Positions 42,186 to 51,828 are shown, counted from the stretch's first letter. The stretch is DNA of 64,000 nucleotides from CAIMUX01 sp964473865 (GCA_964473865.1 CAYYQN010000006.1:62001-126000); one strand, 5' to 3'. Notes: a model not told the origin generated them from the letters alone. Numbers and translations are program-made.

Positions 42186-44984
42186 TTATCTCGCCAGCTC
42201 GAAGACCACCGCCGCCAACGGTGGCAGGGTCAAGTTGAGCGACCAGGAGTGACCGTGCATGGGGACCCCGTCGGCGTTGCGCCCGCCGCCGTTGCCGAGA
42301 TTACTGCCGCCGTAAAGCTGCGAGTCGGTGTTCAGGATCTCCCGGTAGAACCCCGCCTCCGGCACGCCGACGCGATAGCCGAGACGCGGCACCGGCGTGA
42401 GGTTCAGGGCCGTGACCAAGGACCCGCTCGGTCCGCGTCGGAGGTAGCAGAGCACGCTCGAGGCGGCGTCGGAGCAGTCGATCCACTGATATCCCTGCGG
42501 TTCGGTGTCCCAGGCCCAGAGCGCGTCGTGGGAGCGGTACAGCCTTCCCAGATCCTCCAGCAGGAGTTCGATCCCCTTGTGCGGCGCAAACTCCGTGAGA
42601 TGCCAGTCGAGGCTGTTGTCGCTGCGCCACTCCCAGCTCTGCGCGAACTCCGCGCCCATGAAGAGCAGCTTCTTGCCGGGCCGGGTGTAGAGATAGGCGT
42701 AGAGCGCCCGCAGGTTGGCGAAGCGTTGCCATTCGTCCCCGGGCATCTTGCCGAGCAGTGAGCCCTTGCCGTGCACGACCTCGTCGTGTGACAGCGGCAT
42801 GATGAAGTTCTCGGTGTAGGCGTAGAGCATCGCGAAAGTGAGGTCGTTGTGGTGGAACGCCCGATGCACCGGCTCCTTGGAGAAATAGAGCAGGGTGTCG
42901 TGCATCCAGCCCATGTTCCACTTGAAGCCGAAGCCGAGGCCCCCGAGGTACGTTGGCATCGTAACGCCGCCCCAGTCGGTCGACTCCTCGGCGACGGTGA
43001 AGGCGCCCGGGTACTCGCCGTAGACGAGCTCGTTCATCTTGCGGACGAAGTCTATCGCCTCGATGTTCTCACGACCGCCATAGCGGTTGGGTAGCCAGTC
43101 GCCTTCCTCGCGGCTGTAGTCGAGATAGAGCATCGAGGCGACGGCGTCCACGCGCAGCCCGTCGATGTGGTAGACATCCAGCCAGAAGAGGGCATTGGCA
43201 AGGAGGAAGTTCCGCACCTCGTGCCGGCCGTAGTTGAAGATGAGGGTTCCCCAGTCGCGGTGCTCTCCCTGGCGCGGATCGGCGTGCTCGTAGAGCGCGG
43301 TGCCGTCGAACCAGCGCAGGCCGGACTCGTCCTTGGGGAAATGCGCCGGCACCCAGTCGATGATGATGCCGATGCCGTTGGCGTGGAGCAGGTCGACCAG
43401 GAACTTGAAGTCATCGGGCGTGCCGTGGCGGCTGGTGGGGGCGAAGTACCCGGTGATCTGATATCCCCAGGACTGATCCAGAAGGTGCTCGGCCACCGGC
43501 AGCAGCTCGACGTGGGTGAAGTTGTACCGCTTCAGGTGGTCGACCAGCCGGGGAGCCAGCTCGCGGTAGGTGAGCCACCGGTCATTGTCCTCCGGGGCGC
43601 GCATCCACGAGGCCAGATGGACTTCGTAGATGTTCATCGGCTGGTGGCGATGATCCAGGCTCCGCCGCCGTTCCATCCACTCGTGATCGCCCCACGCGTA
43701 CTTGTCGATGTCCCACACCACTGAGGCAGTGGCGGGCCGGACCTCGGCAAAGAATGCGTAGGGGTCGGACTTGATCCGCAAGTGTCCTTCGCGGGTGCGG
43801 ATCTCGTACTTGTACAGGTCGCCTTCCTTCAGGCCCGGCACAAAGGCGTACCAGATACCGGAGCTGCCGAGTCCCCGCATCGGGTGCCGGCGGCCGTCCC
43901 ACTCGTTGAAGCCGCCGATGACGCTCACGCCGTCGGCGTTGGGGGCCCACACGGCGAAGATCACCCCGCTCACGCCGTCCACCGTGAGCGGATGCGCGCC
44001 CATCTTCTCCCAGAGCCGGAAGTGCTTTCCTTCGCCGGTGAGGTAGAGGTCGAGTTCGCCGAAGAATGGGGGATAGTCGGGCGAACCGGGCGCGTCCGGT
44101 GTTGCGGGGGCCGATCCGCTTGCCGCCGGGTTGATCTGGGCGCCCGGAGGATCGGGTGGCGGCTCGGGGGCAGCGGACGACCGGAATGGGAATCCGCTGG
44201 GCCCCTCCTCGCGATGAACCGGTGCCGGCGAGCCTGCGGCCGGCACGGTCCCTGGTTGCGCCGCGCGGAACGAATCGGTTTGCGGTGACAGGGTCGGCGC
44301 GAGCGAGGCCTGCTGCGCAGGGGCATGGGGTGCCGATGAGTCAGCGACCATGGGCGGGCCGGAGGCCGTCAGGGCGTGGGGAGAAGGCGGGCCCGCGCGC
44401 CGCGTTCCGTTCAGGCCCCGGGCGATCGCCTCGGCGGCGAGTTCTTCCGGAGTAGGGACCCGGGCGGTTCCGGGCGCCGTGGCGTCGCCATTCGCTGCGC
44501 GTGTCCCGGATGCCCGATCCCCAGTGCGGCGCGGCGGAGGCGCTTGCGCAGCGATTTCCTTCGCCAGGTCAGTCCGGGTGACGCTGACCTTTGCCTCGGG
44601 CTTGACGATCGGGGCGTTCCGGGACGGCGCTCCGTCCACGCGCGCCTGCTTCCCGGCCGCCCGCGGGGCAGCCGCGGGCGGCTTCTTCGCGCCGAGGCGG
44701 CCCTTCGCGTCGCGGGGCGATGCCGCGAAGGCGCCGCTCAGCTTTGCGGGGGGCTCTTTTCCCTTGGTTTTTGGCGCGCGCGTGGCGCGGGCCGCCCCGG
44801 CGGTCACCTTCATGATCTGGGCCGAGCGATTCGTCTTGTCGCTTTGCGCCGGGCTGGGCCGAGCGCCGGACTTCGTCGGGCCGCCCTTCTCACCCTTTTT
44901 CACGGACACCCCCTTGCTGGACCGCTCGCCGGCGGCGGGGGAGCCCGCGCCGATCTTGCCTCTTCTCATCGATTCCGTGCCCAT
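42186..44984 (-). CDS. glgB: 1,4-alpha-glucan branching enzyme with long disordered N-terminal extension
   Basis: A 932-residue protein; usual GlgB is 620-750. Residues 1-305 are rich in Ala, Pro, Lys, Arg and Gly, without sequence motifs. Residues about 305-420 contain the CBM48 domain (VIFAVWAPNADGVSVIGGFN). The GH13 catalytic domain runs from about 450. The nucleophile Asp613 is in DGLRVDAVAS, the acid/base Glu666 in FTVAEESTDW, and the third catalytic Asp734 in MPLSHDEVVHGKG. It branches glycogen by transferring alpha-1,4 chains to 6-positions. The start is ATG 44984 with GCGGGAG immediately upstream; ATG 44969 would shorten it by five residues. The two other glycogen-related genes nearby are glgP at 49282 and possibly the hypothetical at 41755. 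Confidence 0.93.
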   Translation of the reverse strand: MGTESMRRGKIGAGSPAAGERSSKGVSVKKGEKGGPTKSGARPSPAQSDKTNRSAQIMKVTAGAARATRAPKTKGKEPPAKLSGAFAASPRDAKGRLGAKKPPAAAPRAAGKQARVDGAPSRNAPIVKPEAKVSVTRTDLAKEIAAQAPPPRRTGDRASGTRAANGDATAPGTARVPTPEELAAEAIARGLNGTRRAGPPSPHALTASGPPMVADSSAPHAPAQQASLAPTLSPQTDSFRAAQPGTVPAAGSPAPVHREEGPSGFPFRSSAAPEPPPDPPGAQINPAASGSAPATPDAPGSPDYPPFFGELDLYLTGEGKHFRLWEKMGAHPLTVDGVSGVIFAVWAPNADGVSVIGGFNEWDGRRHPMRGLGSSGIWYAFVPGLKEGDLYKYEIRTREGHLRIKSDPYAFFAEVRPATASVVWDIDKYAWGDHEWMERRRSLDHRHQPMNIYEVHLASWMRAPEDNDRWLTYRELAPRLVDHLKRYNFTHVELLPVAEHLLDQSWGYQITGYFAPTSRHGTPDDFKFLVDLLHANGIGIIIDWVPAHFPKDESGLRWFDGTALYEHADPRQGEHRDWGTLIFNYGRHEVRNFLLANALFWLDVYHIDGLRVDAVASMLYLDYSREEGDWLPNRYGGRENIEAIDFVRKMNELVYGEYPGAFTVAEESTDWGGVTMPTYLGGLGFGFKWNMGWMHDTLLYFSKEPVHRAFHHNDLTFAMLYAYTENFIMPLSHDEVVHGKGSLLGKMPGDEWQRFANLRALYAYLYTRPGKKLLFMGAEFAQSWEWRSDNSLDWHLTEFAPHKGIELLLEDLGRLYRSHDALWAWDTEPQGYQWIDCSDAASSVLCYLRRGPSGSLVTALNLTPVPRLGYRVGVPEAGFYREILNTDSQLYGGSNLGNGGGRNADGVPMHGHSWSLNLTLPPLAAVVFELAR

Positions 44985-45367
44985 TCTCCCGCTTTCCTCG
45001 TGACGCCGGGCGGCCGCGCTCAGCAAGCACGGCCGGCAACCGGCAGGCCCCAACACCAACCCCGAATCCGGGGCGCGCACACAGAGAATCTGAAGTCTTG
45101 ATTGACGTTACGATCGGGCTCCCTGGGGCGGCACATCTCGCGGCTCCACGGAGCGCCGGTTCCTTCCGGCTCCACCCGCCCCACTTCCAATACCGGCGAT
45201 CTCAGTGGGCTCGCCCCCGTGCGCGGCTGGATGCCGGCGCACCGGGGGAGTCTGTCACGAATCCGGCGGTGGTGTCCAGTGGGGAAAGCAGGGCGCCCGG
45301 AAACTGGGCAGGTCTCGGGGTTGTCGGATTCGCGCCGGGATGGGTGCCGATTGCCGCCAGACGGAAA

Positions 45368-45396
45368 GGGGAAGGGCGGATGCACCGCCCCTCCCC
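45368..45396 (-). terminator. Strong GC hairpin after the secreted glycosidase-like gene
   Basis: On the plus strand GGGGAAGGGCGG and CCGCCCCTCCCC pair with a single mismatch around loop ATGCA. On the minus strand the stem is followed by TTTCCGT. It lies about 180 bases after the stop of the gene at 45573-48788. Probable weak intrinsic terminator, or mRNA-end protector. Confidence 0.45.
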
Positions 45397-45420
45397 TCGG
45401 ACTCTCGATTGAATACTTCA

Positions 45421-45546
45421 GAACTCCGGACAAGAATCGCGAACGCGGAGTTGGGTTGTCTGGACCTTTGGCCGAGACTCCTGAACGCAGGACCGACTTG
45501 CCTGATCGTTCGGCCGAGGCTCGCAGACGCAGAGCCCCTTTGCCCG
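45421..45546. repeat. Three imperfect 42-bp tandem repeats
   Basis: Units begin near 45422, 45464 and 45505. They share a pattern of about ACTCC-GGCCGAG-CTCG-GAACGC-GGA-CCGACTTGCC-GG. Read as protein in one frame they give RTRIANAEL, RLLNAGPTC and RLADAEPLC-type repeats, but stop codons and the intergenic location argue against a coding role. One copy contains TCCTG-AACG-CAGGA, a small hairpin. Confidence 0.6.
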
Positions 45547-45572
45547 GGTCCTCCGGGAGGGTTTCGGGTCGA

Positions 45573-48500
45573 TCAGTTCAGGAAGACCAGGCGTTTCTTG
45601 GCGAACTCCTTTCCATCGCGAGAGAGCCGGACCAGATAGAGCCCGCTCGCTGCGGACCGGCCGCCTTCCGCCCGGCCGTCCCACCGGATCTGGAACGGTC
45701 CCGGCGAGACCCTCTGTTCGATCGACTGCACTTGCCGTCCCGCCAGATCGAAGACCTCCAGGCGGACGGTACCGGCGGCGGCAACCGAACCCTGGAGCAC
45801 GGCCGAACCTCGGGCCGGCATCGGCCCGATCGATTCCAGAACGTCGGTCGGCATCGGCGCTGCGGGGCTCTCCAGCGCCTTGCCATCCGGATACTCCACG
45901 GATCTCGCCGCACCCCACTCCGAGAAACGGCCGGTCGTCTTTTCCACGTTGCGGGCCTTGACCAGGAACCGGTCCAGCGGCTCGGCGGGAATCCGCAGGA
46001 CCGCGCCCCGAGACGGGTTGAACGAGGACGGAACCAGCGCGAACTGCTCGGGGCCCCAGTCCCCTCCGGTCCACTGGCGGTAACAGAACTCGACGGACGC
46101 GACGTCGCCCTGGTTCCTGGGCATGACCTGCACGGCCAGATTGTCCCCTTCGGGCCAGGAGAACGGCTCTATCCACTGAGGCGGAGCCGACGCTCGGTGG
46201 TCCACCCGGGTGACCATCTCCGCCGGGGTCAGCCCCGGGTCGGTGATGCGGATGTAGCAGGGCGCCTCGCTCATGTAGGCCGTGAAGAACGTTTCGTAGA
46301 CGCCGGTCGGCTGGTAGTTCCCCTCGAAGCTCCGAATGGTGACCGGAACCTGATTCGGATTGACGTCGACGCAGAGATCCTTTGGCGTGCCGCTCGTCCA
46401 GGCCACGATCACAAAGTCGGCCTGATCCTGGTACAGGTAGACATGGTCCTCGTTCGATCCGCCGGCCGAAGAGACGCATTGGTTGGTCCGGTAGAAGCGG
46501 AAGTCGCCGGGCGGTATCCGCTGGACCAACGTTGCGGCATTCAGCTCCGCATTCATCTGTGCCTGCGCCGCCAGCGCCCCCGCCGGGGTGCCGTCGATCT
46601 CCATGAGGCCGAAGCTCTGGTTCCAGGGGACGTATCCCTGGGTCACGACATCGAACATGTAGACCGGGGACGCGCCGGAGCCGAGCCACATCAGTTCGTG
46701 CCGAATCATCTTCACGGCGCCGTCCCTGGCGTGGGCCAGAGAGCCGCTCGTTCCGTCGATGAACCCGAAGTTGGAGCTGTCCCAGAGCGGGACCGCCCGG
46801 TCCGCCTGCAGCGATCCCGGGTTGTATCCCGTTTCCGTCAACGCGTACCTCGAGACCGCCACCGGCGGCGGGGCGTCTTCGACCGCGTTGTGTACCGAGA
46901 TGAGCTTGGAGATGCCCCCTCCGGCGATGTTGAGCTCCGGATCGACGAACTCCCCGTTCTCATAGTCGAGATAGGTATTGATCCCGATTCCATCCAGGAC
47001 ATCCTTGACCTTCTGGTTGGGGATTTCCGGAACCTCCTGGGCGAAGAGCCCTGTGAGATACGGTTCGATCACCCAGTTCAGGGTGGTCATGACGCAGTCG
47101 CCGCCGAGCACCTGCGCTCCGTGGAGGATGTACCGTGCTTCGGTGAGGAAGTCCCACTGGCCGTACGGGTAGGCGGCATCCATCTCGTTGCGGAAAATCC
47201 AGTCCTGCATGCGGGGGGTATGGCCGGCGCCATACAGGCCGTTCAGCCATCCCAGATAATCCTCGTACAGGTCCCAGTCGCTGACGGAGGCGAGGTTGAA
47301 ACCATCGGGCACGGAGTTGACCACCGGGCTGATCTCGATTCCGTGCTCCCAGGCCTCGTCAGCCACGAAGCCCGAGGTGGCTGTCTCACCGGTGCACCCG
47401 GGATTGAAGCAGACGGTGCCGTAGTTGAAGTTGCCGAACTCCCGCTGGCGGTGGTATCCCAACCGACTCAGCCAGTCGTTGGCCTCGTCCAGACTCATCC
47501 CGCCGGCGGTCGCGGGAGGATAGTGCCCGGAAGTCCAGCTCTCGCCGCCTCCGCTGCCGGCGCTGGAGTGCATGCCGAAGTTTCCCCGGGCGCCGGCCGG
47601 CAGCGGCACCGGGTCGCGGATCACCGCGAAGCTCGTCTCCTCCCGGTCCACGCGGTAATCGATGCCGTTTCCGTATTCGACGACGAGCTTGAAGACGCCC
47701 AGTGTCTGCTCCCCCGTCGTGAATGGGATCTGATAGTTCTTCCGGCTGCCGCCGAGGAAGTTGATCGGGAAGTCGCCGCTGGCCAGGGGAACGGTCCCGC
47801 CCTCGAGGCTGTAGACAGACCAGTAGATTCCACCCGGCGGTCGCCGGATCGCCTGGTAGATCTCGACGTTGAACTCCAGATCTTCGACTTCGCTTTCCAG
47901 ATAGGTATGCGTGCGCTCGGTTGTTCCGTCGCGGCGGATCGTGAGGAAGATGTCCTCGCCGCTGGTATGGCACTCGAATGGGCGAATCGTGCCCCCGTCT
48001 CCGACCGTCGTGAACTGCACCGCGTCCATCCAGACGATCGACCCGGGGGGAAGGGTCGCCTCGGGGGTGGAGCCCTGGACGCACTCGATCAGCAGGGCGT
48101 ACTTCTGGCCGGCGACGAGGCTCTCCGTGGTGCGAAGCGTGAAGCGGCTCCAGGTCGTGGGCACCCAGACATCTCTGTGGTGCGCCTCTCCCTCGGGACA
48201 GGATTCCCCGGGATAGCGCACGCAGATCGCCTGCCACTCACCCTGGTCATCCAGGGTGTGCAGACTGACCCGGAGGCGCACCTGCGTCGCCGGAGCCACC
48301 GGGGCGGACCGGGCATAGAAGCTGATGTCGTAGGGTCCGTCGGTGGGCGCGACGACATAGTCCCACGACAGAGCGAAGAACGCCGATTCGTTCTTCACCG
48401 GATCGTAGTACGGCCTGTCCATGCTGATCTTGAGGGACCGCTGCCCGTGCTGCTTGACCGAGGTGTCGAACGTGAACCCCTGGAATGCCGAAGGCAGGTT

Positions 48501-48788
48501 GGCGTCCGGCGAGATCACGGACTCCTTGAAGGTTCGCTGGAAGTACTGGCACCCGTCCAGGGCGGCGGTGTTGGCGTCGCCCACTTCGAAGCTGGAGTTC
48601 TCATTCAGCAGATTCACGCTGCTGGCGAAGTACCCCGGCCATAGCCGGTGCGGCTGGTAGCTGTCGATGTTCTCCGCCCAGGCATGAGCGATGCCCGGCA
48701 GCATCACCGCCAGGAGCAGCAGTGAAGCCAGACCTGGAACCCGCCCGCGCCGGCGAACGCCGGGCCGCAACGGCACTACGATCAACAT
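45573..48788 (-). CDS. Large secreted protein, probable clan GH-A glycosidase fold, FlgD-like tail
   Basis: A 1071-residue exported protein. Signal peptide ends AHA (about residue 38). Residues about 45-260 form a beta-sandwich resembling a carbohydrate-binding module. The domain that follows (about 430-720) looks like a TIM barrel: FRNEMDAAYPYGQW contains Glu535 in an Asn-Glu pair as in clan GH-A acid/base motifs, and ALTETGYNPG contains Glu652, a candidate nucleophile. A C-terminal FlgD-like domain begins near residue 985 (SIGPMPARGSAVLQGSV, FDLAGRQVQSI, SGLYLVRLSRDG). GGGAGGTCAGC precedes ATG 48788. Substrate unknown; no GH family is recognised by eye. It may degrade or bind a polysaccharide outside the cell. 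Confidence 0.7.
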   Translation of the reverse strand: MLIVVPLRPGVRRRGRVPGLASLLLLAVMLPGIAHAWAENIDSYQPHRLWPGYFASSVNLLNENSSFEVGDANTAALDGCQYFQRTFKESVISPDANLPSAFQGFTFDTSVKQHGQRSLKISMDRPYYDPVKNESAFFALSWDYVVAPTDGPYDISFYARSAPVAPATQVRLRVSLHTLDDQGEWQAICVRYPGESCPEGEAHHRDVWVPTTWSRFTLRTTESLVAGQKYALLIECVQGSTPEATLPPGSIVWMDAVQFTTVGDGGTIRPFECHTSGEDIFLTIRRDGTTERTHTYLESEVEDLEFNVEIYQAIRRPPGGIYWSVYSLEGGTVPLASGDFPINFLGGSRKNYQIPFTTGEQTLGVFKLVVEYGNGIDYRVDREETSFAVIRDPVPLPAGARGNFGMHSSAGSGGGESWTSGHYPPATAGGMSLDEANDWLSRLGYHRQREFGNFNYGTVCFNPGCTGETATSGFVADEAWEHGIEISPVVNSVPDGFNLASVSDWDLYEDYLGWLNGLYGAGHTPRMQDWIFRNEMDAAYPYGQWDFLTEARYILHGAQVLGGDCVMTTLNWVIEPYLTGLFAQEVPEIPNQKVKDVLDGIGINTYLDYENGEFVDPELNIAGGGISKLISVHNAVEDAPPPVAVSRYALTETGYNPGSLQADRAVPLWDSSNFGFIDGTSGSLAHARDGAVKMIRHELMWLGSGASPVYMFDVVTQGYVPWNQSFGLMEIDGTPAGALAAQAQMNAELNAATLVQRIPPGDFRFYRTNQCVSSAGGSNEDHVYLYQDQADFVIVAWTSGTPKDLCVDVNPNQVPVTIRSFEGNYQPTGVYETFFTAYMSEAPCYIRITDPGLTPAEMVTRVDHRASAPPQWIEPFSWPEGDNLAVQVMPRNQGDVASVEFCYRQWTGGDWGPEQFALVPSSFNPSRGAVLRIPAEPLDRFLVKARNVEKTTGRFSEWGAARSVEYPDGKALESPAAPMPTDVLESIGPMPARGSAVLQGSVAAAGTVRLEVFDLAGRQVQSIEQRVSPGPFQIRWDGRAEGGRSAASGLYLVRLSRDGKEFAKKRLVFLN

Positions 48789-49281
48789 GCTGACCTCCCA
48801 TTCCTGGAGTCTTGCCTCCGGCCCCATGCCGGATGCGCTCGGATGAAACGGGTCCGGCGACGCGACGACCCCGAGGCCGATGTCCGACGATCGGCGGAAC
48901 CGCCATTCATCCCGTCCGCGGATCGAAGCGGTCCACCCCCGACACGCGCCTCGCCGCGCGATGGAGCAAGGCAATGGAGATGCCGAGGGCCGCCGGTTTC
49001 GCGCGGGGTTGGCATGTTGCGTTCCGGCTGGACCTTGCCGAGCCACGTCCGCGCCGGGTCCACGCGGGCTGCCCGGCGGACCTCGTTCACCCTGGGCGCG
49101 GCTGTGCGGATCTGTGCGGACCCTCCGTCCGCCGGTCCGGCTGGGGTTTGACCGGCATCTGCTCGCGGAGTAGCCTCCCCTCGGTCGTGGGGGCGTGCGT
49201 CGTGCGGGGTGCCGGATCCGATCCCCCGGCCGTCCGCTCTCGACGCCCGCTCGCGGGGCCGAACCACAAGGAGCCACGCCT
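48789..49281. other. Divergent promoter region, no gene
   Basis: About 490 bases between the leftward glycosidase-like gene and rightward glgP. No coding frame with a ribosome binding site is convincing. The plus-strand end has ACAAGGAGCCACGCC before ATG 49282. Both genes should be controlled from here; I see no clear -10/-35. Confidence 0.45.
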
Positions 49282-51828
49282 ATGCGCATTCACCAGTTCC
49301 AGGTCACGCCCGCCCTGCCCGACTCCCTGGCGCCGCTGAAAGAGATCGCCTACAACCTCCGCTGGGTCTGGGACCACGACAGCATCGAGCTCTTCCGGCG
49401 CATCGACAAGAACCTCTGGGAAGACGCCGGCCACAACCCGGTCCGAATGCTGGGCGAAGTCGACCAGCCGCGGCTGGAGCAGTTGGCCGTGGATGACGGC
49501 TTCCGGGTTCACATGCACCGGGTCCTCGGCGAGCTGCATCGGCACCTGGAGCGGCGTCCCTGGAGCGGCGGGGAGCTCCCGCAGGACGGCGATGGCACGG
49601 TGGCCTACTTCTCGGCGGAGTTCGCCATCACCGAATGCCTGCCGATCTACTCCGGCGGATTGGGCATCCTCGCCGGCGATCATCTGAAGTCGGCTTCCGA
49701 GCTGGGCATCCCGCTCGTCGGCGTCGGCCTGCTCTACCAGAAGGGCTACTTCCGCCAGTACCTGACCAACGACGGCTGGCAGAACGAACGCTACCCCGTC
49801 AACGACTTCCCGACGCTGCCGGTCACGCTCGAGCGCGGCGCCGACGGCTCGCCGCTGCGCGTGCCGGTCGAGATGGCCGACCGCCTGGTGGTGGCGCAGG
49901 TCTGGCGGGCCCAGGTCGGACGCATCCCGCTGATCCTGCTCGACACCAACATCGAGCCCAACACGCCGGCGGACCAGGACATCTCGGACCAGCTCTATGG
50001 CGGCGACAAGGAGACGCGCATTCGCCAGGAGCTGCTGCTGGGTGTCGGAGGCCTGCGCGCGCTTGAGGCGATGGGGATTCGACCGACCGTCTGTCACATG
50101 AACGAGGGGCACTCCGCCTTCCTGGCCGTCGAGCGCACCCGCGCGCTGATGGCGGCACATGGGCTCCCGTTCGAGGCGGCGCGGCTGGCGTCCGAGGCCG
50201 GCAACGTCTTCACCACCCACACCCCCGTGCCCGCGGGGATCGACGTCTTTCCGGCGGCCCTCGTGCAGGCCTACCTCAAGCCGTACGCCGAGAAGATGGG
50301 GATTGCGGTCGAGAAGCTGGTCGAGCTGGGCCGCGACACCTCCACCAGCGAGTTCAGCATGGCGGTGCTCGCGATCCGGATGGCCAACCGCATCAACGGA
50401 GTCAGCCGGCTGCACGGCCGCGTATCGCGGCGGATGTTCGCTCATCTCTGGCCGGGTACGCCGGAGGAGGAAGTGCCCATCGGGCACATCACCAACGGCA
50501 TCCACGCGCGCTCCTGGATCTCCTACGACATCGCCTCGCTCTACGATCGCTATCTCGGCCCGCGCTGGACCGAGGATCCCTCCGACCAGTCCGTGTGGGA
50601 GAGCGTCGGGGAGATTCCCGATGAGGAGCTGTGGCGGACGCACGAGCGGAGGCGCGAGCGGCTGGTGGCCTTCGCCCGGCGAACCCTGGCGCGGCAGCTC
50701 GAGAATCGCGGCGCGTCCGACACGGAGCTTCGCCTGGCGGCGGAGGTCCTCGACCCCCGCGCGCTGACGATCGGTTTCGCCCGGAGATTCGCACCCTACA
50801 AACGCGCCACGCTGCTCTTCCGCGATTTCGAGCGGCTGGTGCGCATCCTGTCCGGCCCGGATCGGCCGGTGCAGATCCTCTTTGCCGGCAAGGCCCATCC
50901 CCGGGACGAGAAGGGCAAGGACCTCATCCGCCAACTCGTCCACCACATCCGTGATGAGCGCATCCGCCGGCGGATCGTGTTCCTGGAGAACTACGACATG
51001 ATCATCGCCCGCTACCTCGTGCAGGGCTGCGACATCTGGCTCAACACGCCCCGGCGGCCGCACGAGGCCAGCGGCACCAGCGGCATGAAGGCCGTCGCCA
51101 ACGGTGCGCCCAACCTGAGCATCCTGGACGGATGGTGGGACGAAGCCTACACGCGTGACGTCGGTTGGGCCATCGGCCACGGTGAGGAGTACGAGGACGA
51201 GGACCTCCAAGATACCGTCGAAGCGGACTCGATCTATGACCTGCTGGAAAACGACATCGTCCCGCTCTTCTACACGCGCGGCAACGACGGCCTTCCGCGT
51301 GGCTGGATCGCCAAGATGAAGGCTTCCATGCGGCAGCTCTGCCCCGTGTTCAACACCAACCGCATGGTCTGCGACTACGCGAGCGAGTACTACGCCGCAT
51401 CCGCGGAGCGGTACCGGTTGCTTATTGCCGAGAAGGGCGCGCGGGCCCGAGCCCTCGCCGCCTGGCAGGAGCGCGTGGCGCGCGAGTGGCCCGGCGTCCG
51501 GGTCCAAGGCGTCCAATCGACCGGCGCGGATGAAGCCAGAGTCGGGCGGCAGGTCGACGTCAAGTGCCAGGTGGCCCTGGGCGAACTGACGCCCGAGGAC
51601 GTCGCCGTCGAGATCGTGACGGGTCGCGTCGACGAGCACGGGCGGTTCGCCGGACCACAGACCGTGATCATGCGCTGCGCGGGGCGTGAAGCCGCCCGCG
51701 CGTACCTCTATCGCGGTGAGATCGAATGCCGGCGAAGCGGGCGCGAAGGGTACGCGATCCGGGTCATGCCCAGCCACGCGGATCTCTGCAACCGACACGT
51801 GATGCGGCTCGTCCACTGGTGGGAGTAG
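49282..51828 (+). CDS. glgP: Alpha-glucan (glycogen) phosphorylase
   Basis: A 848-residue GT35 enzyme. It degrades alpha-1,4-glucan with phosphate to glucose-1-phosphate. The N-terminal DUF3417 domain (LPDSLAPLKEIAYNLRWVWD) marks the short bacterial/archaeal type. YFSAEFAITECLPIYSGGLG, CHMNEGHSAF and RRFAPYKRATLLF are conserved catalytic-core motifs. The PLP lysine is Lys603 in EASGTSGMKAVANGAPNLSI. The C-terminal 100 residues (DEARVGRQVDVKCQVALGE onward) form a small extra domain found in some homologues. ATG 49282 has AAGGAG upstream. It works with the branching enzyme at 42186-44984 in glycogen turnover. Confidence 0.94.
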   Translation: MRIHQFQVTPALPDSLAPLKEIAYNLRWVWDHDSIELFRRIDKNLWEDAGHNPVRMLGEVDQPRLEQLAVDDGFRVHMHRVLGELHRHLERRPWSGGELPQDGDGTVAYFSAEFAITECLPIYSGGLGILAGDHLKSASELGIPLVGVGLLYQKGYFRQYLTNDGWQNERYPVNDFPTLPVTLERGADGSPLRVPVEMADRLVVAQVWRAQVGRIPLILLDTNIEPNTPADQDISDQLYGGDKETRIRQELLLGVGGLRALEAMGIRPTVCHMNEGHSAFLAVERTRALMAAHGLPFEAARLASEAGNVFTTHTPVPAGIDVFPAALVQAYLKPYAEKMGIAVEKLVELGRDTSTSEFSMAVLAIRMANRINGVSRLHGRVSRRMFAHLWPGTPEEEVPIGHITNGIHARSWISYDIASLYDRYLGPRWTEDPSDQSVWESVGEIPDEELWRTHERRRERLVAFARRTLARQLENRGASDTELRLAAEVLDPRALTIGFARRFAPYKRATLLFRDFERLVRILSGPDRPVQILFAGKAHPRDEKGKDLIRQLVHHIRDERIRRRIVFLENYDMIIARYLVQGCDIWLNTPRRPHEASGTSGMKAVANGAPNLSILDGWWDEAYTRDVGWAIGHGEEYEDEDLQDTVEADSIYDLLENDIVPLFYTRGNDGLPRGWIAKMKASMRQLCPVFNTNRMVCDYASEYYAASAERYRLLIAEKGARARALAAWQERVAREWPGVRVQGVQSTGADEARVGRQVDVKCQVALGELTPEDVAVEIVTGRVDEHGRFAGPQTVIMRCAGREAARAYLYRGEIECRRSGREGYAIRVMPSHADLCNRHVMRLVHWWE

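Larger units (their letters stand above)
44985..45572. other. 588-base gap: repeats and hairpin, no gene
   Basis: The gap lies between the end of the leftward glycosidase-like gene and the start of the leftward branching enzyme gene. It holds three 42-bp repeats (45421-45546) and a strong hairpin (45368-45396). Translations in six frames give no recognisable protein. The last 150 bases (45010-45100) before the branching enzyme start should hold its promoter, but I see no clear -10/-35. Confidence 0.5.

Noticed and set aside
427..45546. Candidate CRISPR arrays formed by the 14-, 34-, 42- and 60-bp repeats
   Set aside because: The repeats are directly adjacent without unique spacers, the units are not of CRISPR length with constant spacing, and no cas gene is present.
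45102..48644. 1180-codon open frame on the plus strand
   Set aside because: It is the antisense of the secreted glycosidase-like gene, has no ribosome binding site and its Arg/Val/Asp-rich translation has no domain.
49087..51816. 909-codon open frame on the minus strand
   Set aside because: It is antisense to glycogen phosphorylase, whose motifs and PLP site are complete on the plus strand.
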